Below, in pieces: positions 7,441 to 14,424 of a stretch of 37,849 bases of DNA. Position 1 is the first letter of the stretch. Each line of letters begins with the position of its first letter. The notes beneath the pieces were generated by a model, which saw only the letters and a program-made list of their open reading frames with translations, ran no database searches and was not told the DNA's origin. The stretch is from Lacrimispora defluvii (GTDB lineage Bacteria; Bacillota; Clostridia; Lachnospirales; Lachnospiraceae): the NCBI GenBank assembly GCA_013036995.1, contig JAAOXG010000022.1, forward strand, positions 1-37,849, given 5' to 3'. Position numbers and translations under genes: made by a program.

Positions 7441-7761
7441 ATGGTTTTTAACACAGGAGCAGCATTATTGGACGCCATTGTCCTGGCAGTCGTATCAAAA
7501 GACCAGGAGGGAACTTACGGCTACAAGATCACCCAGGATGTAAGAAATGTTATTGAGATCTCAGAATCAACGCTTTATCCTGTTCTTCGAAGACTTCAGA
7601 AGGAAGAATGTCTGGAAGTATATGATCTTGCATACGATGGAAGGAACCGCAGGTATTATAAGATTACGGAGAAAGGGCGGATACAGTTAAATCTCTATAA
7701 AAGCGAATGGGTGGGTTATTCGCAGAAGATATCCCGAATTTTTGAGGAGGCACATATATGA
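7441..7761 (+). CDS. PadR-family transcriptional regulator
   Basis: A 106-residue winged-helix regulator. The family core is clear: GTYGYKITQDV (about residues 24-34), SESTLYPVLRRLQKEE (about 41-56) and the wing RNRRYYKITEKGR. The frame stays open upstream into pspC, but ATG 7441 with GGAG at 7430-7433 is the supported start and gives normal PadR length. The stop overlaps the next start (ATGA at 7758-7761), so regulator and HAAS protein are translationally coupled. It probably represses its own operon through the palindromes at 7055-7100. The inducer is not evident; PadR proteins of this subgroup often respond to envelope-active compounds. Confidence 0.92.
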   Translation: MVFNTGAALLDAIVLAVVSKDQEGTYGYKITQDVRNVIEISESTLYPVLRRLQKEECLEVYDLAYDGRNRRYYKITEKGRIQLNLYKSEWVGYSQKISRIFEEAHI

Positions 7762-8504
7762 ACAGGGATGAGTTTATGAGAGAGCTGGAATATCTGCTGG
7801 CGGATATTCCTGATGAAGAAAAAGAAGATGCAATTGAATATTACAGAGATTATCTGGAAGAAGCAGGACCGGAGAATGAGGATTCTGTAATACGGGAGTT
7901 TGGAAGCCCGGAACGAATTGCAGCCATGATCCGGGCGGATATGAACGGGCATTTAAAAGAAGGCGGTGAATTCACGGAAAGTGGTTATCAGGATGAGCGC
8001 TTTCGGGATCCCAATTACCAGATGGCAAAGCGCTACGATCTTCCGGAGGTTACGGTGCAGCCGGAAAAAGACAGTGGGTTTCATGAACAAGAAAGTGAAC
8101 CTGTGCGAAGAAGACGAAGAGATGACAGACGTCCGATAAAGATTATTTTGTGGATTGTACTGATTATTGCAGCATCTCCCATGCTTTTTGGCATTGGAGG
8201 CGGTATACTGGGAATACTGGCAGGTCTGATAGGAGTGCTGTTTGCGGCGGTGGTTGCATTAGGAGCTGTCACGTTTGCCTTCCTGGCAGCAGGATTTGCT
8301 CTGGCGGTAGCTGGTTTTACTACCATGATCATTCACCCTCTGGATGGAATATTGCTGCTGGGTCTGGGGATACTGATTCTTGGTCTTGGTCTTGTTTCCC
8401 TGGCCGTTTGCGGTGTATTTTATGGAAAATTTCTACCGTTTCTGTTTCGAAGCTGTATCGATCTGTTTAACCGGTTGTTACACGGAAGGAGGGCGCGGAC
8501 ATGA
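7758..8504 (+). CDS. HAAS / DUF1700 domain membrane protein
   Basis: This 248-residue protein begins with a HAAS domain (about residues 1-70: FMRELEYLLADIPDEEKEDAIEYYRDYLEEAG, shown here as the family pattern of an acidic helix repeat). An acidic and Arg-rich linker follows (RRRRRDD near residue 118), then about four glycine-rich membrane spans (about 127-240). HAAS domains typically accompany PadR regulators and probably interact with them or with the membrane partner; this is known by association only. ATGA overlaps at both ends tie it to the PadR gene and to the DUF4097 gene. The product is likely a membrane component of the same stress or signalling module. Confidence 0.85.
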   Translation: MNRDEFMRELEYLLADIPDEEKEDAIEYYRDYLEEAGPENEDSVIREFGSPERIAAMIRADMNGHLKEGGEFTESGYQDERFRDPNYQMAKRYDLPEVTVQPEKDSGFHEQESEPVRRRRRDDRRPIKIILWIVLIIAASPMLFGIGGGILGILAGLIGVLFAAVVALGAVTFAFLAAGFALAVAGFTTMIIHPLDGILLLGLGILILGLGLVSLAVCGVFYGKFLPFLFRSCIDLFNRLLHGRRART

Positions 8505-9394
8505 ACAAATTTATGAAAAAATGTGTGATTGCAGGAATAATCCTTGTAGTTGCGGGCGGTATTATGGCTGCTACAGCGGTTACCTATGGAGCTGATCTTC
8601 GGGACATTGTTCCAAGGGGAAGCGGATTCTGGAAAGATACATTTTCTGATTTCTCATTTGAGGATCTGGATTATGAAAGCCAGCCTAAAGGTACAGAAGA
8701 TTATACTGATTTTAATATTGAAGTACCGGAAGAAAAAGGCCAGCAAATTTATACGACCGGTACTGCAAAAAGTCTGAGTGCAGATATCAGAGCAGGAAGG
8801 GTTTTTATAGTAGAGGATCCAGCTGTAAGTGAGTTAACCATATATTGCAACAAAAAGGATGGTAACTGGAATCTGAAAGATGAGAATGATGAGCTGGATC
8901 TGACAACCGGGGGCGGGTTTATGTCAGATGAGACAGATCTTGTGATGACGATCAGCGTGCCCAGGGGGTATCATTTTTCAGATGTGGATTTAGCGGTTTC
9001 TAAGAAGAGAGGAATGCATGGTCTGGATCCTATTATAGCCTGCCGTTCCATATCTGCTGATGACATGAGCCTTAATGTTAAAGCGGGTGCACTTTCCGTG
9101 AGACAGAGCAATGTAGGTGATTTAGACATTAAATGCAACGTCGGAGCTGTGGAATATACCGGTACAACCACAGGTGATATTAATGGAGAATGCAAAGTAG
9201 GTGCAGTCCTGCTGCTTCTTTCAGGCCAAAAGGAAGATTATAATTATAAGATTCAGTCAAGGATTGGAGGAATAAAAATCGCAGATGAACAGATGGCAGC
9301 CATTTCCGGCAAAGATTACTGGGATTATTCCGCCGGTAAGGACATGAATTTAGATTGCAGCACAGGTGGAATAGAAGTAAAATTTTATGAATAA
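8501..9394 (+). CDS. DUF4097-type surface beta-helix protein
   Basis: A 297-residue protein with a short basic start and one hydrophobic anchor (about residues 8-27, VIAGIILVVAGGIMAATAV). A long extracytoplasmic region of short repeated beta strands follows, with recurrent Gly and Asp turns (LSADIRAGRVFI, LNVKAGALSVRQSNVGDLDIKCNVGAV, INGECKVGAVLL). This is the DUF4097 / putative-adhesin beta-helix pattern. Its start overlaps the HAAS stop by 4 bp. The function of the family is not established; it is repeatedly found with PadR-HAAS-PspC genes and is probably an outward-facing part of that module. Confidence 0.82.
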   Translation: MNKFMKKCVIAGIILVVAGGIMAATAVTYGADLRDIVPRGSGFWKDTFSDFSFEDLDYESQPKGTEDYTDFNIEVPEEKGQQIYTTGTAKSLSADIRAGRVFIVEDPAVSELTIYCNKKDGNWNLKDENDELDLTTGGGFMSDETDLVMTISVPRGYHFSDVDLAVSKKRGMHGLDPIIACRSISADDMSLNVKAGALSVRQSNVGDLDIKCNVGAVEYTGTTTGDINGECKVGAVLLLLSGQKEDYNYKIQSRIGGIKIADEQMAAISGKDYWDYSAGKDMNLDCSTGGIEVKFYE

Positions 9395-9432
9395 TAGATT
9401 AACCTGGTGACAACAAGAGAGGAGATTAAAAC

Positions 9433-9612
9433 ATGGAGAAAAAATTATACCGTTCTGATACGGACAAAATGCTGTGTGGTGTATGTGGTGGAATTGCAGA
9501 ATATTTTGATGTAGACCCTACAATAATCCGCCTATTATGGGCAATTCTTGCCTGTACGGGTTCCGGAATTGTAGCCTATATCATTGCAGCCGTGATTATA
9601 CCAAAAAGATAA
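9433..9612 (+). CDS. Second PspC-domain protein, 59 aa
   Basis: This small gene encodes 59 residues: KKLYRS at the start, [18 protein letters not shown] (about 13-30), then a hydrophobic span ending AAVIIPKR. It is a minimal PspC domain and a paralogue of the protein at 7157, aligning over nearly its whole length and lacking the longer middle segment. AGAGGAGAT about 10 nt before the ATG provides the ribosome site. It closes the PadR operon, 38 bp after the DUF4097 gene and just before a terminator. Confidence 0.88.
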   Translation: MEKKLYRSDTDKMLCGVCGGIAEYFDVDPTIIRLLWAILACTGSGIVAYIIAAVIIPKR

Positions 9613-9620
9613 CGGAAACG

Positions 9621-9660
9621 AAGAAGAGAGAAGCTTTTTTGCTTCTTTCTTTTTGTTTTA
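9621..9660 (+). terminator. Terminator closing the PspC-PadR operon
   Basis: AAGAAGAGAGAAGC pairs (with G-U pairs) with GCTTCTTTCTTTTT across a T6 loop, ending in a T-rich tract. Confidence 0.7.
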
Positions 9661-9670
9661 GTAAAATGGA

Positions 9671-9699
9671 GTTTATTTCCATTTGAAACGGGCATACTC
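9671..9699 (+). promoter_or_regulatory. Sigma-G-like promoter of the spore-protein gene
   Basis: GTTTA (9671-9675), 17 bp, then CATACTC (9693-9699), close to the forespore sigma-G pattern (GnATR, 17-18 bp, CATnnTA). It lies 31 bp before the SASP start codon. Sigma-G control is known for SASP genes in general. Confidence 0.4.
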
Positions 9700-9729
9700 T
9701 TTTTAGATTTATGAAAGGAGAACGACAGT

Positions 9730-9951
9730 ATGCCAAAAGGAAAGAAAACAGAACCCTTCGATCCACGCAATTTAAAACCGGAGGAGGTACTTAAATTTGA
9801 AATAGCTACAGAGCTTGGTCTTGATGAGAAAGTAATAAAAGGAGGCTGGCGCTGTTTAAGTGCGAAGGAAAGCGGCCGCATCGGCGGTCTGATTACCAAG
9901 AGAAAAAGAGAAATGAAGAACGATGCATTGGAGAAAAAAGAGGAAGTATAG
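9730..9951 (+). CDS. Alpha/beta-type small acid-soluble spore protein (divergent)
   Basis: A 73-residue basic protein. It holds the two conserved SASP segments: KFEIATELGL (about residues 23-32), containing the Glu-Ile-Ala type site cut by the GPR germination protease, and LSAKESGRIGGLITKRKRE (about 43-61), the DNA-binding and GG segment. The stretch between them (DEKVIKGGWRC) departs from classical members and the C-terminal tail is charged. AAAGGAG precedes the ATG. Such proteins coat and protect DNA in dormant spores, so the organism is a spore former. It forms a single-gene unit just before the cobalamin operon. Confidence 0.82.
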   Translation: MPKGKKTEPFDPRNLKPEEVLKFEIATELGLDEKVIKGGWRCLSAKESGRIGGLITKRKREMKNDALEKKEEV

Positions 9952-9970
9952 GTAAAAAGCAGGAAATTCC

Positions 9971-9999
9971 TTGCACCGGAAGCAAAAATCTTTTATAAT
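9971..9999 (+). promoter_or_regulatory. Candidate promoter of the cobalamin operon
   Basis: TTGCAC (9971-9976), 17 bp, TATAAT (9994-9999). The -10 is perfect and the -35 moderate. Transcription would begin near 10006, leaving about 17 nt before cbiD, enough for the ribosome site (AGAGGAAGAG) but not for a riboswitch. Confidence 0.55.
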
Positions 10000-10022
10000 A
10001 TTTTTCGAAGAGGAAGAGAAAT

Positions 10023-11171
10023 ATGGATAAAAGAGAATTGCGATGCGGATTTACCACTGGTACCTGTGCGGCTGTTGCTGCCAAAGCGGCGGCAGCAATG
10101 CTGCTTATGGGAAACCAGTTACAACATATGAAGCTAATGACGCCAAAAGGGACGGAAGCTGATCTGCCCCTTTTTCATGTTGCCATAAAGCCGGACAAGG
10201 TGTGGTGTGCGGTGAAAAAGGATGCAGGTGACGATCCTGATGTAACAGACGGGGCGTTGATCTATGCGTCTGTGGAATTATTCGATGAAACTGGAGAAGG
10301 AGCATCTCCGGCCGGCTGTTCTTTTGTCAGAGAAAAGACCGGAGAATTCGGACAGCTGATTTTAACAGCGTCGGAAGGTGTGGGCCGGGTAACCAAACCC
10401 GGCCTTTCTTCACCTGTGGGATATCCGGCTATTAATCCAGTACCCAGAAGTATGATTTTTGATGAAGTGGATGAAGTAAGAAGAGCGGCGGATTATAAAG
10501 GTGCTCTGTTAATCTGTATCTGGATTCCAGAAGGCAGGGAACTTGCTGAAAAGACCTTTAATTCAAAACTGGGAATTATGGGCGGACTGTCTATTCTTGG
10601 AACAACCGGAATTGTAAAACCTATGAGTGAAGAGGCTCTGACTGCCACCATTTCGCTGGAGCTTCATATGAAAGCGGTGGCCGGTCTGAAACGGGTGATA
10701 CTGACACCTGGCAATTACGGGGAATCATTTATAAAAGAACAGTTAAATCTTCCGGTGGGGGAAGGTGTTACCATCAGTAATTTTATCCGCCAATCCTGTA
10801 CAATGGTAAAGGATGAAGGGTTTGAACAGATCCTTTTTGTGGGGCACATCGGGAAACTGATTAAGGTCGCGGGAGGGGTGGAAAACACCCACTCCAGATA
10901 CGGAGACCGTCGTATGGAGGTGCTCTGGGATTGTGCCAGAGAGTTTTTAAGCAGCGATAAAAAAGAAGTGATTTTACAATCCAACACCATGGAGACGGCA
11001 GCCGGGATATTAGAAGAGATGGGAGTCCTAAAACCGGTGATGTCCCAGGTGGTAAACAGAATAAAGGCATATATGACAGAGTGGACAGGAGGAATTCCAG
11101 TGGAAGTAATTACATTTTCCAATACACTTGGTATTCTTTCCATGACGCCGGATGCGCTTAAGATGATATAA
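10023..11171 (+). CDS. cbiD: Cobalt-precorrin-5B C1-methyltransferase CbiD
   Basis: CbiD (382 aa, family-typical length) methylates C-1 of the ring-contracted intermediate cobalt-precorrin-5B in the anaerobic B12 route. Recognised from the N-terminal LRCGFTTGTCAAVAAKAA (about residues 6-23), the VGRVTKPGLSSPVGYPAINPVPR segment, LGIMGGLSILGTTGIVKPMSEEA (about 185-207) and FVGHIGKLIKVAGG followed by NTHSRYGDRR. It shows no similarity to the tetrapyrrole methylases encoded next, as known for this family. First gene of the locus, behind its own promoter; cbiL follows after 34 bp. Confidence 0.96.
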   Translation: MDKRELRCGFTTGTCAAVAAKAAAAMLLMGNQLQHMKLMTPKGTEADLPLFHVAIKPDKVWCAVKKDAGDDPDVTDGALIYASVELFDETGEGASPAGCSFVREKTGEFGQLILTASEGVGRVTKPGLSSPVGYPAINPVPRSMIFDEVDEVRRAADYKGALLICIWIPEGRELAEKTFNSKLGIMGGLSILGTTGIVKPMSEEALTATISLELHMKAVAGLKRVILTPGNYGESFIKEQLNLPVGEGVTISNFIRQSCTMVKDEGFEQILFVGHIGKLIKVAGGVENTHSRYGDRRMEVLWDCAREFLSSDKKEVILQSNTMETAAGILEEMGVLKPVMSQVVNRIKAYMTEWTGGIPVEVITFSNTLGILSMTPDALKMI

Positions 11172-11205
11172 CAATAGATAAGTAATGGATACAGGAGGAT
11201 AACAA

Positions 11206-11883
11206 ATGGCTGGAATCATGTATGGTATTGGGGTAGGTCCGGGAGATCCGGAGCTGATGACTTTAAAAGCGGTACGAAGAATCCGGGAAATGGATGTAAT
11301 TGCCATCCCTCACAGCGATAAAAATATCTGTACGGCATACCAGATTGCAAAAGCGGCAGTTCCTGAGATTGAGGAAAAGGAATGCCTTTATCTGCCCATG
11401 CCCATGACAAAAGATAAGAAAGTTTTAAAAGACAGTCATGAATCTGCTGCAAAAGCGGTGATGGAACGGCTGGACAGAGGGGAGAACGTGGGATTTATCA
11501 CCCTTGGAGATGTTACGATTTATTCCACCTGCAGTTATCTTTTAGAAAGGCTGTGGAAGGAAGGTTATGCCACCCGGCTGGAAAGCGGTATCACATCATT
11601 TTGTGCCGTTGCTGCCAGGCTTGGTATTCCTCTGGTAACAGGAGCGGAAGAGCTTCATGTAATCCCTGCTTCTTATCAGATAAAAGATGCATTAAAGCTT
11701 CCTGGTGTTAAGGTTCTTATGAAAGCAGGAAGACAGATGAAAGCAGTTAAGGAAGAGATCGGTGCCGGGGGGTTTGATGCTGTTATGGTGGAGAACTGCG
11801 GCATGTCAGATGAGCGGGTCTATCATTCCCTTGTGGAGATACCCGACGAGGCAGGTTATTATTCATTGATCATAGTGAGGTAA
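11206..11883 (+). CDS. cbiL: Cobalt-factor-II C20-methyltransferase CbiL
   Basis: A tetrapyrrole methylase of 225 aa. It has the N-terminal GIGVGPGDPELMTLKAV (about residues 6-22) that binds S-adenosylmethionine, the second conserved loop LGDVTIYSTCSYL (about 100-112) and SGITSFCAVAARLGIPLV (about 127-144). The GDVTIYST form and length identify the C-20 methyltransferase among the Cbi methylases. It adds the second new methyl group after sirohydrochlorin/cobalt-factor II. AGGAGG lies 7 nt before the ATG. Two bases separate it from cbiF. Confidence 0.94.
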   Translation: MAGIMYGIGVGPGDPELMTLKAVRRIREMDVIAIPHSDKNICTAYQIAKAAVPEIEEKECLYLPMPMTKDKKVLKDSHESAAKAVMERLDRGENVGFITLGDVTIYSTCSYLLERLWKEGYATRLESGITSFCAVAARLGIPLVTGAEELHVIPASYQIKDALKLPGVKVLMKAGRQMKAVKEEIGAGGFDAVMVENCGMSDERVYHSLVEIPDEAGYYSLIIVR

Positions 11884-11885
11884 AT

Positions 11886-12653
11886 ATGGTACATATAGTT
11901 GGAGCAGGTCCGGGAGCACCGGATTTAATAACAGTCAGAGGAAAAGAACTTTTAGAAAAAGCGGATGTCATTATCTATGCAGGTTCCCTGGTAAATCCCG
12001 CTCTTCTGGATTATAAAAAGGCAGACTGCGCTGTTTATGACAGTGCAAAGATGACCCTGGAAGAGGTGATTGAAGTGGTGGTACAGGCAGAGTCAGGAGG
12101 GAAAATGACGGTACGCCTCCATACAGGAGATCCATGCATTTACGGTGCCATCAGAGAGCAGATGGATGAGCTTGATCACAGAGGAATTTCCTATGAAATC
12201 TGCCCGGGTGTCAGCTCCTTTTGCGGCGCGGCTTCTGCAATGAAGATGGAATATACACTTCCTGAGGTAACGCAGAGTGTGATTATTACCAGAATGGCAG
12301 GGCGTACTCCGGTGCCGGAACGGGAATCCATCGCGTCTTTTGCAGCCCATGGTGCAACTATGGTGATTTTTTTAAGTACAGGAATGTTAAAGGAACTGTC
12401 AAATGAGCTGATTCGCGGCGGATACTCACCGGAAACACCGGCAGCCATTTGCTATAAGGCAACATGGCCGGAGGAAAAGACTGTGGTTTGTACCGTTTCC
12501 ACATTGGAAGAATGCGCCCAGAGGGAGCAGATACGAAAAACAGCTCTGATTCTGGTGGGAGATGCGGTGTCACAAAGTAATTACAGCCGTTCTCTTCTTT
12601 ATGATCCATCGTTTACCACTGAATTTCGGAAAGGAACCGGGGAGACGGTATGA
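11886..12653 (+). CDS. cbiF: Cobalt-precorrin-4 C11-methyltransferase CbiF
   Basis: A tetrapyrrole methylase of 255 aa. Hallmarks are VHIVGAGPGAPDLITVRG at the N-terminus, IIYAGSLVNPALL (about 35-47), RLHTGDPCIYGAIREQMDEL (about 78-97), PGVSSFCGAASAM and the late IFLSTGM segment. The YAGSLV and HTGDP forms are characteristic of CbiF/CobM, the C-11 methyltransferase. It acts after ring contraction by CbiH. Its stop overlaps the cbiG start (ATGA), indicating coupled translation. Confidence 0.95.
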   Translation: MVHIVGAGPGAPDLITVRGKELLEKADVIIYAGSLVNPALLDYKKADCAVYDSAKMTLEEVIEVVVQAESGGKMTVRLHTGDPCIYGAIREQMDELDHRGISYEICPGVSSFCGAASAMKMEYTLPEVTQSVIITRMAGRTPVPERESIASFAAHGATMVIFLSTGMLKELSNELIRGGYSPETPAAICYKATWPEEKTVVCTVSTLEECAQREQIRKTALILVGDAVSQSNYSRSLLYDPSFTTEFRKGTGETV

Positions 12654-13687
12654 GAATTGCTGTCATTTGCTTTACGGAGTCAGGAGCCAGTACAGCTATT
12701 ACGCTGATGGAAGGACTTCTAAAAGAGGGAGAGCTTTGTGAGGGCTTTGGAAAAGGACCGGGATTAAAGCCCCTGACTTCGTCTTTGGGAGAGTGGACAA
12801 AAGAGCAATTCATTGAAAAAGATGGAATTGTCTTTATTGGAGCCATGGGGATTGCAGTCCGTTCCATAGCTCCCTATATAAAAGGGAAAGCGGTTGACCC
12901 TGCAGTGGTGGTATTAGATGATCAGGGGAGATTTAGTATTTCCGTACTTTCCGGGCATTTAGGGGGAGCCAATGAACTGGCAGAACGTAGTGCCAAAATT
13001 ACGGGAGGTCAGGCGGTGATTACCACTGCTACCGATATACATGGAAAATTTGCAGCTGATTTATTTGCCAAAAGGCTGGGACTTGCCATTTCAGAACTTA
13101 ACATGGTTAAAAAAGTATCAGCGGCTGTTTTAAGGGGAGAAACGGTTGGGTTTTACAGTGATTTTCCCATAGATGGAAGTCTGCCGGAGGAATTAAGCTT
13201 TGAAGCAAAAGCGGATACCGGTCTGTATATCACAATTGCAGATTCTGGAGAGAAGGGAAAAACGGATCATTTTCTCAGGCTTATTCCAAAGATTCTGATA
13301 CTGGGAATCGGATGCAGGAAAAACACCTCTGTTACTGCCATAAAAGACGGGGTAACCCGTGTGTTAAAGGAGCATAATATATCCTCTCTTGCCATAGCGG
13401 GGTGTGCAAGCATTGACTTAAAGAAAGAGGAAGAAGGACTCTGTGAATTTGCCAGAGATACAGGCGTTCCCTTTTATACCTATCCGGCAGAAATTCTTGC
13501 AGGAACAGAGGGGGAATTTACCTCTTCTTCCTTTGTGAAGCAGATTACAGGTGTGGACAATGTATGTGAGCGGGCAGCACTTTGCTGTGTAAAGGAGCTG
13601 GGGGGCGGAAAACTGATCATTAAAAAAGAAGCGGCTGCCGGCGTGACAGTTGCTGTTGCAGTCTTAGATTGGAAGGTAATGATATGA
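12650..13687 (+). CDS. cbiG: Cobalt-precorrin-5A hydrolase CbiG
   Basis: CbiG (345 aa) opens the delta-lactone of cobalt-precorrin-5A and releases acetaldehyde. Seen features: an N-terminal domain with FIGAMGIAVRSIAPYIKGK (about residues 63-81) and DDQGRFSISVLSGHLGGANELA (about 90-111), a middle region, and a C-terminal domain beginning LGIGCRKNTSVTAIKDGV (about 218-235) with LAIAGCASIDLKKEEEGL. Both domains of the family are present. ATGA overlaps connect it to cbiF and cbiH, so three consecutive enzymes of ring contraction are translationally linked. Confidence 0.95.
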   Translation: MRIAVICFTESGASTAITLMEGLLKEGELCEGFGKGPGLKPLTSSLGEWTKEQFIEKDGIVFIGAMGIAVRSIAPYIKGKAVDPAVVVLDDQGRFSISVLSGHLGGANELAERSAKITGGQAVITTATDIHGKFAADLFAKRLGLAISELNMVKKVSAAVLRGETVGFYSDFPIDGSLPEELSFEAKADTGLYITIADSGEKGKTDHFLRLIPKILILGIGCRKNTSVTAIKDGVTRVLKEHNISSLAIAGCASIDLKKEEEGLCEFARDTGVPFYTYPAEILAGTEGEFTSSSFVKQITGVDNVCERAALCCVKELGGGKLIIKKEAAAGVTVAVAVLDWKVMI

Positions 13688-14424
13688 GAACAACAGGTAA
13701 ATTATATGTGGTAGGAATCGGCCCGGGTTCCTATGAGGATATGACAATCAGGGCCGTGAATGCGTTAAAAGACAGTGAAATCATTGTGGGGTATACGGTG
13801 TATGTCGATCTTTTGCGGGAACATTTTCCGGAAAAAGAGATGCTTACTACTCCTATGCGTCAGGAGCAGGAACGGTGCCAGATGGCTATATTAAAAGCCC
13901 AGGAAGGAAAACGGGTTGCCATGGTATGCAGCGGTGATTCCGGTGTCTATGGAATGAGCGGCCTTATCCTTCAGCTGGCAAAAGAGTCACCAGACTTAGA
14001 AATTGAAGTGATTCCAGGCGTTACAGCGGCCCTCAGCGGCGGAGCTGTACTTGGCGCTCCTCTTGGCCATGATTTTGCAGTAATCAGTTTAAGCGATCTT
14101 CTTACTCCTATGGAACTGATTGAAGACAGACTGAGGAATTCAGCCAGTTCTGATATGGTGATCTGTTTATACAATCCGTCTAGCAAAAAAAGGGCGGATT
14201 ATCTGAAAAATGCCTGCGAAATTGTGCTGCAGCACCAGAAACCGGAGACGGTCTGCGGGATTGTAAGAAACATTGGCAGAAATGGGGAAGAGATGGAGGT
14301 ATTAACTCTTTCCCGGTTAAAAGATACCAATGTGGATATGTTTACAACCGTTTACATAGGAAATTCCATGACCAGAGAGATCAATGGACGAATGGTCACA
14401 CCGAGAGGATATAAAAATGTGTAA
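13684..14424 (+). CDS. cbiH: Cobalt-factor-III C17-methyltransferase CbiH (ring contraction)
   Basis: A tetrapyrrole methylase of 246 aa, with LYVVGIGPGSYEDMTIRA near the start, VGYTVYVDLL (about 37-46), VCSGDSGVYGMSGL (about 81-94), PGVTAALSGGAVLGAPLGHDFAVISLSDLLTP and a YNPSSKKR segment. The SLSDLLTPW/ME region is typical of CbiH/CobJ. It methylates C-17 and drives ring contraction. ATG 13684 is chosen, with AAGG just upstream and a 4-bp overlap with cbiG; a TTG at 13669 would add five residues without support. It overlaps the next gene by 8 bp. Confidence 0.95.
   Translation: MRTTGKLYVVGIGPGSYEDMTIRAVNALKDSEIIVGYTVYVDLLREHFPEKEMLTTPMRQEQERCQMAILKAQEGKRVAMVCSGDSGVYGMSGLILQLAKESPDLEIEVIPGVTAALSGGAVLGAPLGHDFAVISLSDLLTPMELIEDRLRNSASSDMVICLYNPSSKKRADYLKNACEIVLQHQKPETVCGIVRNIGRNGEEMEVLTLSRLKDTNVDMFTTVYIGNSMTREINGRMVTPRGYKNV

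Noticed and set aside
8081-8470. Long ORFs overlapping the HAAS gene on both strands
   Set aside because: They are shadows of a Gly/Ala-rich membrane protein; no ribosome site or recognisable family.
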